From: Ophiosphaerella korrae
Taxonomy: Eukaryota; Ascomycota; Dothideomycetes; Pleosporales; Phaeosphaeriaceae
Length of the DNA stretch: 64,000 bases
NCBI GenBank assembly: GCA_028456385.1
Contig: JALNQF010000013.1
Location: forward strand, 310,001 to 374,000
Direction of reading: 5' to 3'
Below the pieces are notes generated by a model. It saw only the letters and a list, made by a program, of their open reading frames with translations. It had not been told where the DNA came from and did no database searches. Below, piece after piece: positions 36,410-48,640 of the stretch. Position 1 is the stretch's first letter, and every line of letters starts with the position of its first letter. The position numbers were made by a program, and so were the translations under genes.

Positions 36410-37306
36410 TCATCTGTCATCTCCCACGATAAGGATCGGCCTAGTGTGGTGCATTGGAGGCCCAGGTGGTGAGCTGTTCGGTCTCCTACCCCCACATATA
36501 CCTTTCTTCCGCAGGGTGAGGGCCAATACACCCAAAAGAATTATGGCTGCGGTCACACCGATGCCAATACCAGCTTTAGCACCGGCAGGAAGACCACCTC
36601 TAGCAGTGCTGTTTGGGACGCATGCACCTGTATTCTGGGCATTGGCGGACGCAAACGAACTTTGGGCAACGGAAGGCATTGCAGTGAACCAGCTTGGGGT
36701 ATTGTACGAGGTGAACGCTGCGTTGAGGAAGCACGCTGCCGTAGGATCAGATTGAACACCTGATGGCACTGCGGTTTGTGGACTGGACTTTGCAGATGCC
36801 TCTGTAGAAGTGGCCACGGCAACAACAAAGGATGAAGTTAAAGACGTCTCTGTAAAGATGCAAGAGTTTCTAATGTCGTATTAGATGTCGATTGGTAATT
36901 GCCCAGGTGGAGAATGCACGTACCCTCCACTGGCGCAGCGATATCCTGCAGAGCATATGGTATTACCGCAACATGATTCGCTGGAAGGGTTAAAGCAGTA
37001 AATTGCACCTTCACAAAAACTTCGATCTTGGTCTTTGCAGCAACTGCATTATCGGTTAGTTTCATCGTTTCGACATAATTATGGGCAGACTACATACTGT
37101 TTATTATCAGAAGCACAATAAAAACCATTTCCGCAGACATGTCCTCCCAAGCAAGTTCTTTCAAGAGCTACAGTGGAATCTCGACGGAGGTACCTCGGAG
37201 AAGCTACAAGAGGGATATGTGTTATTGTCAAAGGAGCAAGATTTGCCGAAGCCGCGACTGGGAGTAGTGTTAGGGCAGATGTGCTGAATCCTGCGCCAGT
37301 ACCCAT
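36410..37306 (-). CDS. Cys-rich single-pass membrane protein, unknown
   Basis: Three exons on the minus strand: 37098-37306, 36924-37043 and 36410-36869, about 262 aa. Both introns (54 nt each) have good borders (GTATGT...TGCAG and GTACGT...ATTAG). Splicing creates a dense Cys region: TCLGGHVCGNGFYCASDNKH, CCKDQDRSFCEGAIYC, SCCGNTICSAGYRCASGGNSC. Then come a Ser/Thr/Ala-rich stalk, a membrane helix (AGIGIGVTAAIILLGVLALT) and a short tail with basic and Pro-rich parts (RKKGICGGRRPNSSPPGPPM). The start at 37306 gives a weak signal peptide; an in-frame ATG at 37426 would extend the N-terminus by 40 residues. The layout (extracellular Cys knot, stalk, one helix, short cytosolic tail) suggests a surface sensor or adhesin, but I do not recognise the family. 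Confidence 0.75.
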
Positions 37307-38853
37307 TTTGATCTCGTCTATTGATTTTAAAGATTCAGCTATTGTAAATTTCGATAATAATGCCTGGCTGTGGTCGCGCTCGCGAAGGGACACGGCTGCC
37401 TTTATGACGCAAGCATCAGGCACCAATGTGCCTCAGCCTTCCCTAAAACTTTCGAGCCAATGTTTTTTTCGGCAATTTTACACTGAGAGCATACTGGTGG
37501 CGGCTACTATCGAGTATTTGGTCCAAAAGCGGCGCGCCACAAACCGTAACTGCACAGTCCTCCACTTGACTGGGCGAGGCTGAGGACACTCGGCCCGTGC
37601 CTCTCATCTAGCCAGACTATTTGGTTGGACACAGACCTGGTGCCTTATAGGGAGCGCGCCTCAGGTTCGGCTTTTTTTTTTACGACGAATAGGATAGATA
37701 CTGCAACCCTGTGGCTTGCATGAGGTGAAATTACGTCGGCGCAAGATTTCAGCCCTGGTATTCGGTAAATGTTACTATATCAGTCAATCGCTTGGGAAGG
37801 CAACTCTAAATACCTGAGTATGCCTTAATTCTATTTTGTATATTGGAAAAACGATGTTGACACTCTCGATTATATATCATGTTCCTCCTTTAACTAAACG
37901 AATCAAAAGAAAGTTCGAATTAGCACAGCGTAGGAAGTAGTCAATCAAGGGGAAGGTGCAATGAAAAACGGTTCCCTCGCAACGAAATCCGACTACTTAC
38001 GTTCGTTCTCGCACTTCATCCTCACCACTATCTTGGCGAGAATGACTTTGTACTCGTTTGCACCGCCAATGTCTACCTCTATTCATTTGGATATTGTTTC
38101 ATAGTAAACCTGCCCCCTCATTCAAAATCAATGACGTTTGGATAGATTTTGCAGATTCATCACAACTTTGGAATAAGATATACTGTCATGTGGTATTTGC
38201 GCGAACACAAATAAGCGTGATATCAGAAGATTTTACCAGTCGATACGAGTATAGGACGAAAAAGTTTTATCAAAGATTATCACGAATGTTCTTGCCCTAT
38301 CCTATTTTTGGGATGTTCCTTGTTCGTTTGGATGGCGTGTTCGTCCATCATGCGCGAACTGTGCGCACACATACAGCCGAATACATAGGCCAAATCTTTT
38401 ACCCAATAAGTACTATTCATTTTCCAAGCAACGCTTTTCAACGCGCTATCAAATCCTCAAGTCACACATTGGTTGCGAGCCAAGCATGCCAAGGGGGGAT
38501 ATATGCAGGTGAGCTAGTTTTCCTCGCCTAGAATACACTCCGCTCCATCTATCTAGCCATTAGCAAGACTTTGATTCGTTATTCTGATGGTGAATTTGAA
38601 GCAACCAGCCTTTTTACATCAAAGTTGAGCACGTTTCACACGTGATACCATTTGCCAATGGCGTGCCCAGAGCGGACGGGTGAGCATGTCAGCAGCCAGT
38701 AGGTGCCACTTGAGCAGATTGGCGGAGGCTGAATTACTCTTATCGCTTCTGGAATATGCCCCATTAGACTGGGTAGGTATATAGTTTTCGAGAATTGCAT
38801 GTTGACTTCAGCATCTGACTGTTCGCATTCCTGTCGATTCTTGTACTGTTACT
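37307..38853. other. Intergenic, AT-rich
   Basis: A 157-codon plus frame (38058-38531) has no signal, domain or splice evidence and is not annotated. T- and A-rich runs are common. The end of this gap would be the promoter of the ferric-reductase relic. Confidence 0.45.
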
Positions 38854-41026
38854 ATGAAGACGGTACTCATATCAGGGTTTTTGGGCCTTTCGTTACCTGG
38901 TACAGTATCAGCTTTTATTGGCTATGGAATTCCAAGTAAGTGGAAGAACGCTTATGGCAGGACTTCCACCACATGCTGACGAGTCAGTGTACAAACCTGA
39001 ATGCGCCTTCTCATGTCGAGACCAATTCTCCAAGGCACATTTAGAATGTACAACCATGGATTATGGAGACGGCGGGCATCACGGCAGTAGCACGACCACT
39101 CCTCAATGTTATGCTGGAAACACTCCATGGCTTACGACATTAGCACACTGCATCAATTCCACGTGCACAAAAGAACCTAAATTCACACTCGAAGCATATT
39201 GGGCCGAAAGAGTAACAAAAAATTTGCGGTGGAACAAGTTACAGCCAAAATGGACATATCAAGAGACCCTGTTCAAGATGGCGGATATGGCGCCACCTAC
39301 AAGGAAGTTGAAGAAGAATGAGGTCCTGAATTTCACTGCGCTGTATGATGCAGACAAATGGGAGGCTAGACGTGGTGCTTTGCAACACTTTGAGCTTTCA
39401 GAAACCATGCACGCGAAATATGGGTAAGTTTTCAAGGAAACAAATAGCCCAAGGGGACGCTAACGAATAACTCAGAATGATGCTCCTGATCGTTAGCTTC
39501 GGCACTCCTATCTTCATCACATTCCTCGCCTACCTCCCGTACGTGTCCAAACTTATAGACAAGATTAAGCCTCGTCTCATTTGGCCATCCCTCATAGGAT
39601 CTTTCCACATCCGTGCCCTCCCGTTCTCACTAGGTAACGCGCCAACCCTCGGCCAAACATGGGTACATGGTACTGTTTGTAGTGCTCAACATCATTGCTA
39701 CAGCCTCTGGTTACCACTCATTTCAACCCAATGACTGGTTTCCGAATAGATGGCAAGAGATCCTGGCGTACTCAAGTGCACGTACAGGTGCTCTAGCATT
39801 TGCCCTTGCACCGCTCGTCATTTTGTTCTCCGGCCGGAACAATATTCTTCTGTGGGTGACAAACTGGAGCCACGCAACCTATATGCTGCTACATCGATGG
39901 GTTGCACGCATCTTCACTCTCCAAATCATTCTGCACTCGATCTTGGAGTTCATGCTTTACGACTACCAAGGCGAGGTTGATGTCGAGCAAAAGAAGCCAT
40001 ACTGGATATGGGGAATTGTGGGCACACTGGCTGCTTGTATCATGGTTGTCATCTCCACGCTCTACTTCCGTCGCTTGAGCTACGAACTCTTTCTCATAGG
40101 GCACATCATCTTGGCCATCTTTGTTCTCGCGGGGTCATGGTATCATGTCGAGTATCTGTTCACTAGGAAATGGGGCTATGATTTTTGGATATATGCTGCG
40201 TGTGCTGTTTGGTTCTTCGACCGCATTGTCAGAGTTGGTAGGATCGCGAAGAATGGAATCCGGAGAGCAGAAGTAACGGAGGTCAGCGATCAAATCGTCA
40301 GGATCGACGTCAAGGACATTCGATGGGAGGCGATTCCCGGTCGACATACATATGCATGCTTCCCAACATTGAATCCGCTGCGGCCGTGGGAGAATCATCC
40401 GTTCAGCATCATTCCGACTGCGCTTCTCCAGTCTCGGGGGGCATAGCGTTGGAGCATCGAGCCCATCGTCTGGATCGTGACACTCAGCAGATGACATTGA
40501 GAAGACGGCCGTGGCATCTGTGACTCGACCCCGTGTGCGCGGTGGCAGCACGGCAGGTATATCTCTTTACGTGCGCAAGTCTACTGGTATTACGAAGGCG
40601 CTCAACGCCCGCAAGGACCTTATCACTCTACTTGACGGACCCTATCACAACAGCTCGACCTCCGGTGTACTCACGACGGATCGTCTGGTCCTGATTGCTG
40701 GCGGCATTGGCATCACGGCTATTCTACCTTTCATCGCATATCATCCTAACGTTAAGCTGTACTGGAGCACGAAACCTGGCAGCCAAGGATTGGTAGATGA
40801 TTTGGGCGATGTGTTGCGGGGCCTACGGGAGAAGGAGGTCAAAGCGGGAACCAGACACGACGCAGCAGGCCTCCTAGAGCGAGAAGAAAGCGGAGGATGG
40901 AAGAGAATCGGCGTCGTGGTCTGCGGGCCAGGCAGTCTCTGCGACGATGTCAGAAGACTGGTTTCAACCCGAGCGAGAAGCGGCCGCGCAGTTTGGGAAT
41001 TGGACGTAGAGGCTTTCTCCTGGTAG
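38854..41026 (+). pseudogene. Ferric reductase (FRE-type), disrupted
   Basis: The first two introns are intact (38936-38987 and 39424-39475) and join a signal peptide (MKTVLISGFLGLSLPGTVSA), a Cys-containing N-terminal domain and the first membrane helix. At 39661-39663 (GGG) one extra base shifts the frame inside the family segment LGNAPTLGQT/MVLFVVLN. The frame then reads through the haem-binding helices (NWSHATYMLLHRWVARIF, LIGHIILAIFVLAGSWYHVE) and the FAD motif ENHPFSI. A run of six G (40436-40441) breaks it again, followed by an in-frame TGA (40478-40480). The NAD(P)H part is intact to the stop (LIAGGIGITAILPF, VVVCGPGS, ending VEAFSW). Ferric reductases reduce extracellular Fe(III) or Cu(II) at the plasma membrane. 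One break might be avoided by an alternative 51-bp intron from 39634, but that would delete a conserved segment; the others have no intron solution. Confidence 0.85.
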
Positions 41027-41580
41027 ATCAATTGAAGCTTGTTGTTGATTGTGGAGCTAGGATTGATTCATGTTAGTTTGATCTCCCGGCTCTCTCGGTA
41101 AACCGAAAAAAAATGGCAAATCGCTTTGCTGATGTGAATGCTAGGCGCACACAATAAGTAACATATGTAATGCTAGATAATTGAATTGGAAATGTCAGAT
41201 TGTTCTGGCCATGCTTATAAACACCTCGAAAGATGGCTATAGAGGGCTAGTTATCTTCTGGCTGCTACTTCTCAAGTGGCCAACGTCCCACTTTTCCGGT
41301 TCACTCAGAACCGGGTCGACGCCCGTCCATAACAGAGGTGATATTGTCTCCATCCCCCACCAGCATGCACGATCGTCACGATGGAGCTACGTTTGGCCTC
41401 GTGACGGGCCGTTCGTCAGTCTCACAGCACGGATAGCCGACACACCAGCCAGGGTAGCACGCTCTCGGCAGTTTGCGCAACGCGCGCACACCCCGCTACG
41501 TCATCCCACCACGAGCTCCAAGCTCTCTCTTCTACTTGCACCATTTACACTCGTACACACGCGCACACACAAATGCCAAA
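41027..41580. other. Intergenic; helicase promoter
   Basis: About 550 bases. The composition changes from AT-rich to GC-rich at about 41.3 kb. No gene is supported. Confidence 0.5.
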
Positions 41581-44267
41581 ATGCCACCCCCAACCGACAT
41601 CCCCGCCTTCGCCACCCACCAGCTCACGCTCCTCGCCGCCGAACTCACGGCCGAGCTCGCAGAAACAAACGCGCTGCTCTCGTCGCACACGCCCACGGCG
41701 CTGTCGCGCGCCGGCCTGGCAATCCTGAACCTTAACGTGAGTGCTATGCGCACGGGACTCGGCGGCAAGACGGTGCTCGAGCTAAGCCTGGACCCGGCCG
41801 TCGTCGCGAAAGGCGTTGCGCCCGACATTCCCGAGCACGGGGTGCGCGCGGGCGACATTGTGGGCGTGCAGACCCAGCCCAGCGGCGCAGCGAAGAAGAG
41901 CGAGAAGCGGGAGGCTGAGAAGCATGGGGTTGAGGGGGTGGTGTTGCGGGTGCGGCGGGAGAGCGTCGAGGTGGTGTTGGAGCGCGAGGATGGGGAGGTG
42001 CCTGGGGGCAAGTTGTGGATGTTAGTTGTGCAGCTGCTGGGCGAGAGGATGCTGATGGGTGTGATAGTGTCAAGCTGGCCAACGACGTCACGTATAAGCG
42101 GTACGTTTTTGGCGTTGCAATGGAATTGTTTACTTCCCCGTGCTTATTTCGTGGCAGAATGAATCAGACTATGACGAGGTTGCAGCGGTTTACGGATCAG
42201 GAGTACACGCCGTTTATGCGCGTCTTGTTTGGTTTGGCAAACCCTACGCCGTTGCCGACAGACCTCGATGATCCTGCGAATCCGTTGTACAGGCTGGAAT
42301 GGAACGATGAGATGCTCAATGAGAGCCAGAAGGAGGCTGTTAGGTTTGCGGTGGCTTCGCGAGAAGTTGCGCTCATACATGGCCCACCAGGCACAGGGAA
42401 GACGCACACGCTGATTGAGCTTATTCTACAATTACTCAAGCAGAAGCTACGTCTTCTTGTCTGCGGCCCTTCGAACATCTCGGTGGACAATATCGTCGAG
42501 CGTTTGGCTTCACACAAGGTGCCTATGGTGCGTCTGGGACACCCAGCGCGCCTCCTGCCTTCCGTCCTGAACCACTCCCTCGACGTGCTGACACGGACAT
42601 CTGAAGCCGCTGCTCTGGTGCAGGATGTTAGGAAAGAAATGGACGACAAGCAGAACTCGATTCGCAAGACGCGCAATGCCAAAGAACGGCGGCAGATCTA
42701 CACCGAACTAAAAGATCTACGGCAAGAGTTCAGAGAGCGAGAAAAGGGTTGTGTTAACAACCTAATCACTGGAAGCAAAGTTGTGCTGGCTACCTTACAT
42801 GGCGCAGGAGGGTTCCATCTCAAGGGCCACGAGTTCGATGTTGTCATTGTTGATGAAGCAAGCCAGGCCTTAGAAGCTCAGTGCTGGGTGCCATTGCTTT
42901 GGGTCAAAGCGAACAAGCTGGTGCTGGCAGGTGATCATTTACAGCTCCCGCCTACCATCAAGTCTCTCAACTCCAAGGAATCAAAGGTAGTAAAGAAGGA
43001 CATCAAGAAGGACATCAAGAAGGCCAAGGATTCTACGAAGAAGACCGAAGAAGGCGAAAAGAGCAATGCAGATGCTTCTTCTACGCAGACCATTAAAGGC
43101 GTGACGCTGGAAAGGACCATGTTCGACCGCCTGCTTGCTTTGCACGGTCCATCTATCAAACGCATGCTAACCACACAATATCGTATGCATGAGAAGATAA
43201 TGCGGTTTCCGTCTGACGAGCTATATGAGTCAAAACTTATAGCTGCCGACTTCGTCAAGGATCGGTTACTTAGAGATCTGCCGTACATGGTCCAGGATAC
43301 CGAAGACACTCAAGAACCGTTGGTGTTCTGGGATACTCAGGGGGGGGACTTCTCTGAGAAGACAGACGTGGATGCAGTGACAAAAGGCAGCAAAGGCATG
43401 AGTCTCGGTGATAGCAAGTGTAATGAGGCCGAAGCAGCATTGGTGAAGCTGCATGTTAGCAATTTAATCAGGGCAGGAGTAAAAGCAGAAGATATTGCTG
43501 TGGTTACGCCATACAATGCGCAGGTACGCATCTCACCTTCCCCTGTTCATTTTACCTTTTTGGCATGAAACTGGGGGTAACCGGACGTGACGACAGCAGA
43601 GCTAATGTTTCTCGCCGCAGTTGGCGTTGCTTGCAGGAATGCTTAAAGAAGCATATCCAGGCATTGAGTTGGGGTCCGTGGACGGGTTTCAAGGCCGCGA
43701 AAAAGAAGCGGTGGTTGTGAGTACAGTGCGCAGCAATGCAGCGCGCGAGGTGGGCTTCTTGGGCGAGAAGAGACGACTCAATGGTACGTATCGGTGCAGC
43801 ATTGTTTTGCCTAGCGGATGGCACACTGAAGTGGTTGCAGTGGCCATGACACGACCCAAGCGTCATCTCTGTGTGATCGGAGACTCGGACACGATCAGCA
43901 AGTAGGCAGATTTTCCTTTTTTATTTCACCCTGTTACACGGATACCAGAGAGAGGTGGGCGTACCTGTCGCAAACGGGCGCCGGGACCCGAAAACGTGGG
44001 CGACCGGGTCGGCCGCCCAGCTTGTTTTCTCGGTCTGGTGCGCGAGACGGAGAATACGAAACCCGTGCGCATATGCTGTGACACGGCGACCCCTCATGTT
44101 CCGCGTTGCTGGACAGGCTTGAAAGCCGCGGCGATGCACAGGAATCACAGCTAACGTCAGACAGAGGCAGCAAGTACCTCGCAGCATGGATGGCCTTTCT
44201 CGAGGAGAACGCTGATTTGAGGTACCCGAATTTGGCAGACGTCTACGTGGACGAACAAAATGGGTGA
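41581..44267 (+). CDS. hcs1: SF1B DNA/RNA helicase, HCS1/SMUBP2 (IGHMBP2) type
   Basis: Six exons: 41581-42020, 42068-42100, 42158-43523, 43621-43783, 43841-43901, 44165-44267, about 721 aa. Exon 2 is 33 nt and restores VKLANDVTYKR. Helicase motifs in order: Q/N-terminal NESQKEAVRFA, Walker A GPPGTGKT (about residue 232), Walker B VDEASQ (about 389), LAGDHLQLPPT, TQYRMHEKIMRFPS, VDGFQGREKEAVVVSTVRSN (about 633) and NVAMTRPKRHL. A Lys-rich insert lies at about 435-468 (KKDIKKDIKKAKDSTKK). Yeast Hcs1 is a 5'-3' DNA helicase associated with polymerase alpha; vertebrate IGHMBP2 acts on ribosomes. The last intron is 263 nt; if it is not spliced the protein ends at 43905 as DTISK. The fourth intron (57 nt) is in frame without a stop, so retention is possible. 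Confidence 0.9.
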
Positions 44268-45903
44268 ACGGCGCTGTGGGGAGAGAGAGCTGGAACATGG
44301 CGTGGCTGACATGGGGAGGATACCTGCCGTTGTGTGGGGAGGCTCAAAGCGCAGGCGAGACGTGACTGGACGGGGCAGGTGCAGTAGCGTGGCGCGGTAT
44401 GGTTTGGTGAGTGGCTAGTGCCAGTGGGTAGGTGTCGGTGGGCAGTGGTTACCGGTATCTTCCCAGCGGTCGGTTGCGTGCAGGAGTCGAGACACGAGCT
44501 ATTGAGGCAGAGCGAATGGCAGGTTCGCAGCAGGAATGGTTTTGGATTTAGGCTTGGTGTGGTGGTGGTTGTGACTCGGGAGCCGTGGGCATGGGCGTGT
44601 TGTGCTGGTCGATGCACGTGATGAGCACATGACTAATTATATTGGATCTGACGGTGTGTCGTCTGTGCGAGCCTGCCACGTTGCCACACAGGTACCTGGC
44701 TGAAGTACCTGCCGCCTGCCCCCCACCACCGCTCAACACGCACCACAATTCAATATCCACCATTCACTGCCAATAACAGTTCCATCGCCTCCCAGCATGT
44801 CTCTGGCAGACCCTTGATTGCTGGCTGTTGAGCCCATGGTATGCGCGCCGACGGACCTCCCACCCGCATGCCACCAATGCGACTCAGTATGGCGCTTGGC
44901 CGCGCATCCATCTCAAACACACCACTGGCTGCACGCCCAGGGCCCATGACATGTCGCACGGCACGGGCACGGCCTCTGTCTCTGCTCTCGCCCTCCGAAC
45001 TGCTCTCTGCGATGGGAAACGCGCGGGCGCCAACAAGCGCCATGATCCCGCTCGCCTGCAAATTTGGCGACATGGCCTGAGCCTCGCGGTGCTTTGGGCC
45101 AAGCGCCATGTATGTTGGCGTTTCAGAGTATTCCATGGCTGCACGGACAGTGCCAGATTGGTCTGCCCACGTCTATCGATTGCAGGCATGCTGCCCTTTT
45201 GGCTCGCTGGCGCAGTCTTCACTACCAAATTGCTCCCCCATCCGACCGTCGCCACGGCTTCGCCTGGCTTTGGCTGCCTGCGAATCGCTTGCTTGTTCCT
45301 CGCCAGCACGGGCCGCCTGTCAGAGAGTATTGCTCCCTCCATGCCCGTCATCACCCTCGATGCGCCATCAATAGCTTGGAAGCCCTTCCCGCGCCCCGCT
45401 ACTCCCCCTTGTGCTCCATACCAGAGCCTATATGGCGCCCTGGCTGGTTTGATACATATTCCCTCGGCCTCGCCGCCTCCCTCCATTCTTGCTACGCCTG
45501 CCGTTTAACCTCGTCGCTCTTTCTCAACTTTTGCCGTCTTGCGTCACAGCCTGTTCACCTCTGGCACCCACCGCGTTGATCTGGACGTTGACCCTAGTGC
45601 GTACCCTACTAATACCTGCCTCGTCTCGCTAGTTGCTGCCCCCAGCTTCTCCTTGCCGTTGCACTAGGACCTGGGCCAGACGTGAGCCGCAATCTTGGAT
45701 CAACCTGTCCGTGGACATGCTTCTGTAGCCATCCGATTCGCACAACGGCGGTGATGCGAAGTAGCCGTCACCCAGCTTGCCGGGTAAACCCTGCACCACC
45801 TGCCTGAGCGTAATCTAATCTGCATAACTCCACTACTGCACCTATCCTTTGTCCAACCCCCCCATCAAAGCAACTTCGCTTAAAGAGACTACTGTCGCAC
45901 CTT
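44268..45903. other. 1.6-kb gap with GC-rich leader
   Basis: Many long overlapping frames on both strands reflect high GC without stops, not genes: none has a domain, signal peptide or consistent splice sites. The part from about 45.5 kb is C/T-rich and probably the long leader of the next gene. Confidence 0.5.
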
Positions 45904-48022
45904 ATGCTCACCCGAGAGGGGTTTGTCGCCGTCGACATGAGCGGGCAGAGTACTTTGCAGCGCTCGAGCTGGAAGGCGGACGCTATCCGGAAAGGCAATC
46001 TCAAAATAAGCGGTCCCATTCCTATTACAGAGGACACGCCGCTCAGCGAAGAGGAAGAGAGGGAATATGCAGAAACCGGTACAATGAGCCCGGTCCAGCC
46101 GCAGGACGACAACCTGGATCAGAGGCCGCAAACTCCATTGCCACAAACCTACCCTCTGCCAACTCCTTCACTGGAGCCAGCTTCTCTGAACTCGCATCCC
46201 GTGGAACCTCAGCTGCAACAGGAAGTTTTGCCAGAGCGACGGCCTTCTAGATCCCCGCCTAGACAGCTGCAGATCAACGTAATGGCACGTGAAAGCGCCA
46301 TCGAACCGGCATTGCCCACACCTCAAACTCCGTTCCGGTCAACACCAGAGAGCGCTACTAAGTCTGCGCAAAAGAAAAAGCGTAAGAGCGGGCTTCGGAA
46401 TGTTTTCCGGAAGATGTTCGGGCGAAAGAGTAAAGAGGATCTCGAGGATGAAGATCCTACGCAGAGAGGGCACAGCTATCATCATAGCGTAAGTATCGTC
46501 ACATGTCAATGCAGCCAAAACTAACGTCCTGCAGGATCCGGGTCTACTGAGGCAATCGCCACCAAGGGAGGACCAGACACCTAGCGGGCCTCGAATATCG
46601 GAGCTTCCGGTAAAGGAATTGAAACCTCTTCATCCGCTGGGACAGCATTTGCCATTTCCAATGAATGTCAATGCGCCACAAGCGAGTCCACCACGGGAAT
46701 ATCTGACTTTTGACCACCAAAAATCAGATATCCGCCGGAGAGCCACGCTCCCAAGTGTCCCAAGTGCCAGCGTTCAGCGGCATAGTTTGGATGAGCCTCG
46801 CGGAAGGTTATCGGCCTGGGATGAGAGGCATGATGAAGATCAGATGCCATCCCCAGGAATCGGCATTGCGCTATCAAGCCCCACTCAAACAACCACCCCA
46901 GTTGCATCAAAGCGTAGATCAAGAAGTGTGGACGGATTACGAGATCTCGGCAGAGATCGTAGTTCGATTGATAGAAGAAGAAGCGCGGAGATCCGGTACT
47001 GGAGACAGAGTTACGCCGATGCTAGCATTTACAGTCGCCCGCAGACTGCAAAGACTGTGGAAGCGATAAGAAGCGTGCAGATGCAAGAGCCTACCATCAC
47101 CGAACCAAAGCCAGATGTTGAAGCGCTAGAGATGAGTGCTACGCTTGTACATGCAGATGAGCCATCGCCGTCACCCAACGAGCACCACCATGATCGAGAG
47201 CTGCAGCCTCCAGTATCAGCTTTCAATTTTGGGCTGAAGAGTGCATTTTCAGATGATGACATGGTTCCATCAGAGCCTCTTGAGCCCATGACGCCTCCCG
47301 AACAGATCAACAACCGACTTTCCATCGGAGACCGCGTAACAACCCTCGAAGGCAACTTCCATGCCCTCGAGCTAACAATGCGCCGCATGTCATCCCGCAC
47401 CAACCGACAGACCATCATTCTGTCCGACGCACCCCGCAACTTGCGCTCTCGTAACCAAGACCGGTCATCCCAGTCCGGCTCAGGATCCAGCGACCATCTT
47501 CCCCACCAATCCAGCAATGACACACTCCAATCCAGTCCCTCATCCCCCACCCTCACTCGCCCCAACACCTCTGAATCCAGCCCCGAAAAACTCATTTCAC
47601 AACTCTATGAGGCCCTGAGATACGAACGCACCTCGCGTAAAGCCCTGGAACAACGTGTCCAAACCCTCCAACACGACGTGTCAGACCTCCACGCTCTCGT
47701 CAACAAACTCATTGCCTCCGCAACCGCTACTTCCCCCTCATATCCCACGCCTTCCCCGGACACTATGGTCCTCCGCACGGAAGACCGCCTTACGACGCCA
47801 CGGCCTAATAATATTCGCGAGAGCATCGTGAGCAAGTTCAGTCGGACGGATAGCGAGGAGAGTCGGGGCAAGTGGGGCGGAGGCGAAGATGGAATTGCGA
47901 GTCCAGATGTGTGGGCAACACCGAAAGAGGAAGTCTTCTCTGGTTTCTTCAGCGAAAGGGAAAGGGAAAGGGAAAGGGAAAGGAATGTACTGAGGGGTGT
48001 GGGAGAAGGAGGTATGATCTAA
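45904..48022 (+). CDS. Ser/Pro-rich protein with C-terminal coiled coil, unknown
   Basis: Two exons, 45904-46488 and 46535-48022, about 690 aa; the 46-nt intron has good borders and a CTAAC branch site. An ATG at 45937 (MSGQSTLQRSSWKADAIRKG) is a credible alternative start. Most of the protein is Ser/Pro/Arg-rich and probably disordered. It has a basic cluster (KKKRKSGLRNVFRKMFGRKS, about residues 160-180) that could bind membrane or act as a nuclear signal. Heptad-like stretches occur at about 475-500 (RVTTLEGNFHALELTMRR) and 560-600 (ISQLYEALRYERTSRKALEQ). Near the C-terminus an in-frame GAAAGG hexamer repeat encodes five Glu-Arg pairs. There is no recognised domain or catalytic motif. Confidence 0.75.
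47954..47982. repeat. In-frame GAAAGG hexamer repeat
   Basis: About five GAAAGG units inside the coding region of the Ser/Pro-rich protein, encoding alternating Glu and Arg. Unit-number changes would keep the frame. Confidence 0.9.
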
Positions 48023-48640
48023 ATGAGTTGATTTTGACTGCACCATCGGCTATTTCCATTCATGTTCCGAACCCTTCTACGGACGACATACGAATGCATG
48101 TTGTTGCATGCGATTGATAATCGAGCATCGAGGGAAAAGGGATGCACTTCAAAATATTTTTTAGCGTGGAAATTTGGGCCACCTGTCTGTTTGGGACTTG
48201 AATGCTTTTTTTGTACGATACGATACCCAGATGAGAAGATGGAGGGCGTTTATTCTGGTTTTACATAGCAGGCAAAGCGAGCATTTAGTGCTTTTTAGTT
48301 GGGATGACACGATCGCTTTATGTGGTTTCCTTTTTGTAGGGGTATTATAGCGGCGAGGAATGCATTATTTTTAGTTCACTTTTGGGGTTTTGTGCGGTGA
48401 AGGTGTCAGTCTAGGGTGGAGTTTGGTCACCGCCTCGATTGGACTTTTTTTTCGTTATGGTATGAAGGTGAAACTGATTGTGTGTATCCCATTTTTATCA
48501 CTTCCCATTAGGCTATATGAAAGAATGATAGCCCTTTTGATCTCAAACATATTGTGGTATGGAACGGCATATTTATCACGGCGATAACCTTGGGTAGGTT
48601 ATGCTGCCAGTTTCTCTCCGTGTAATAGCTGACGCTCTAT
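48023..48640. other. Intergenic, AT-rich, no supported gene
   Basis: 3' flank of the Ser/Pro-rich gene and upstream flank of the first BTB relic. No motif-bearing frame. Confidence 0.5.

Noticed and set aside
38058..38531. 157-codon frame upstream of the ferric reductase relic
   Set aside because: No recognisable domain, signal or homology cue; AT-rich context gives no support for coding.
39634..39684. Alternative 51-bp intron that would bypass the first frameshift in the ferric reductase
   Set aside because: It would delete the conserved GNAPTLGQ segment, and the later G6 frameshift and TGA would remain.
44268..45579. Several long overlapping frames (up to 226 codons) on both strands
   Set aside because: They arise from GC-rich sequence with few stops; none has a domain, signal peptide or splice pattern, and they overlap each other on both strands.
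47954..47982. GGGAAA repeat as an internal telomere-like array
   Set aside because: The fungal telomere unit is TTAGGG; this hexamer is in frame inside a coding region and explained as a coding repeat.
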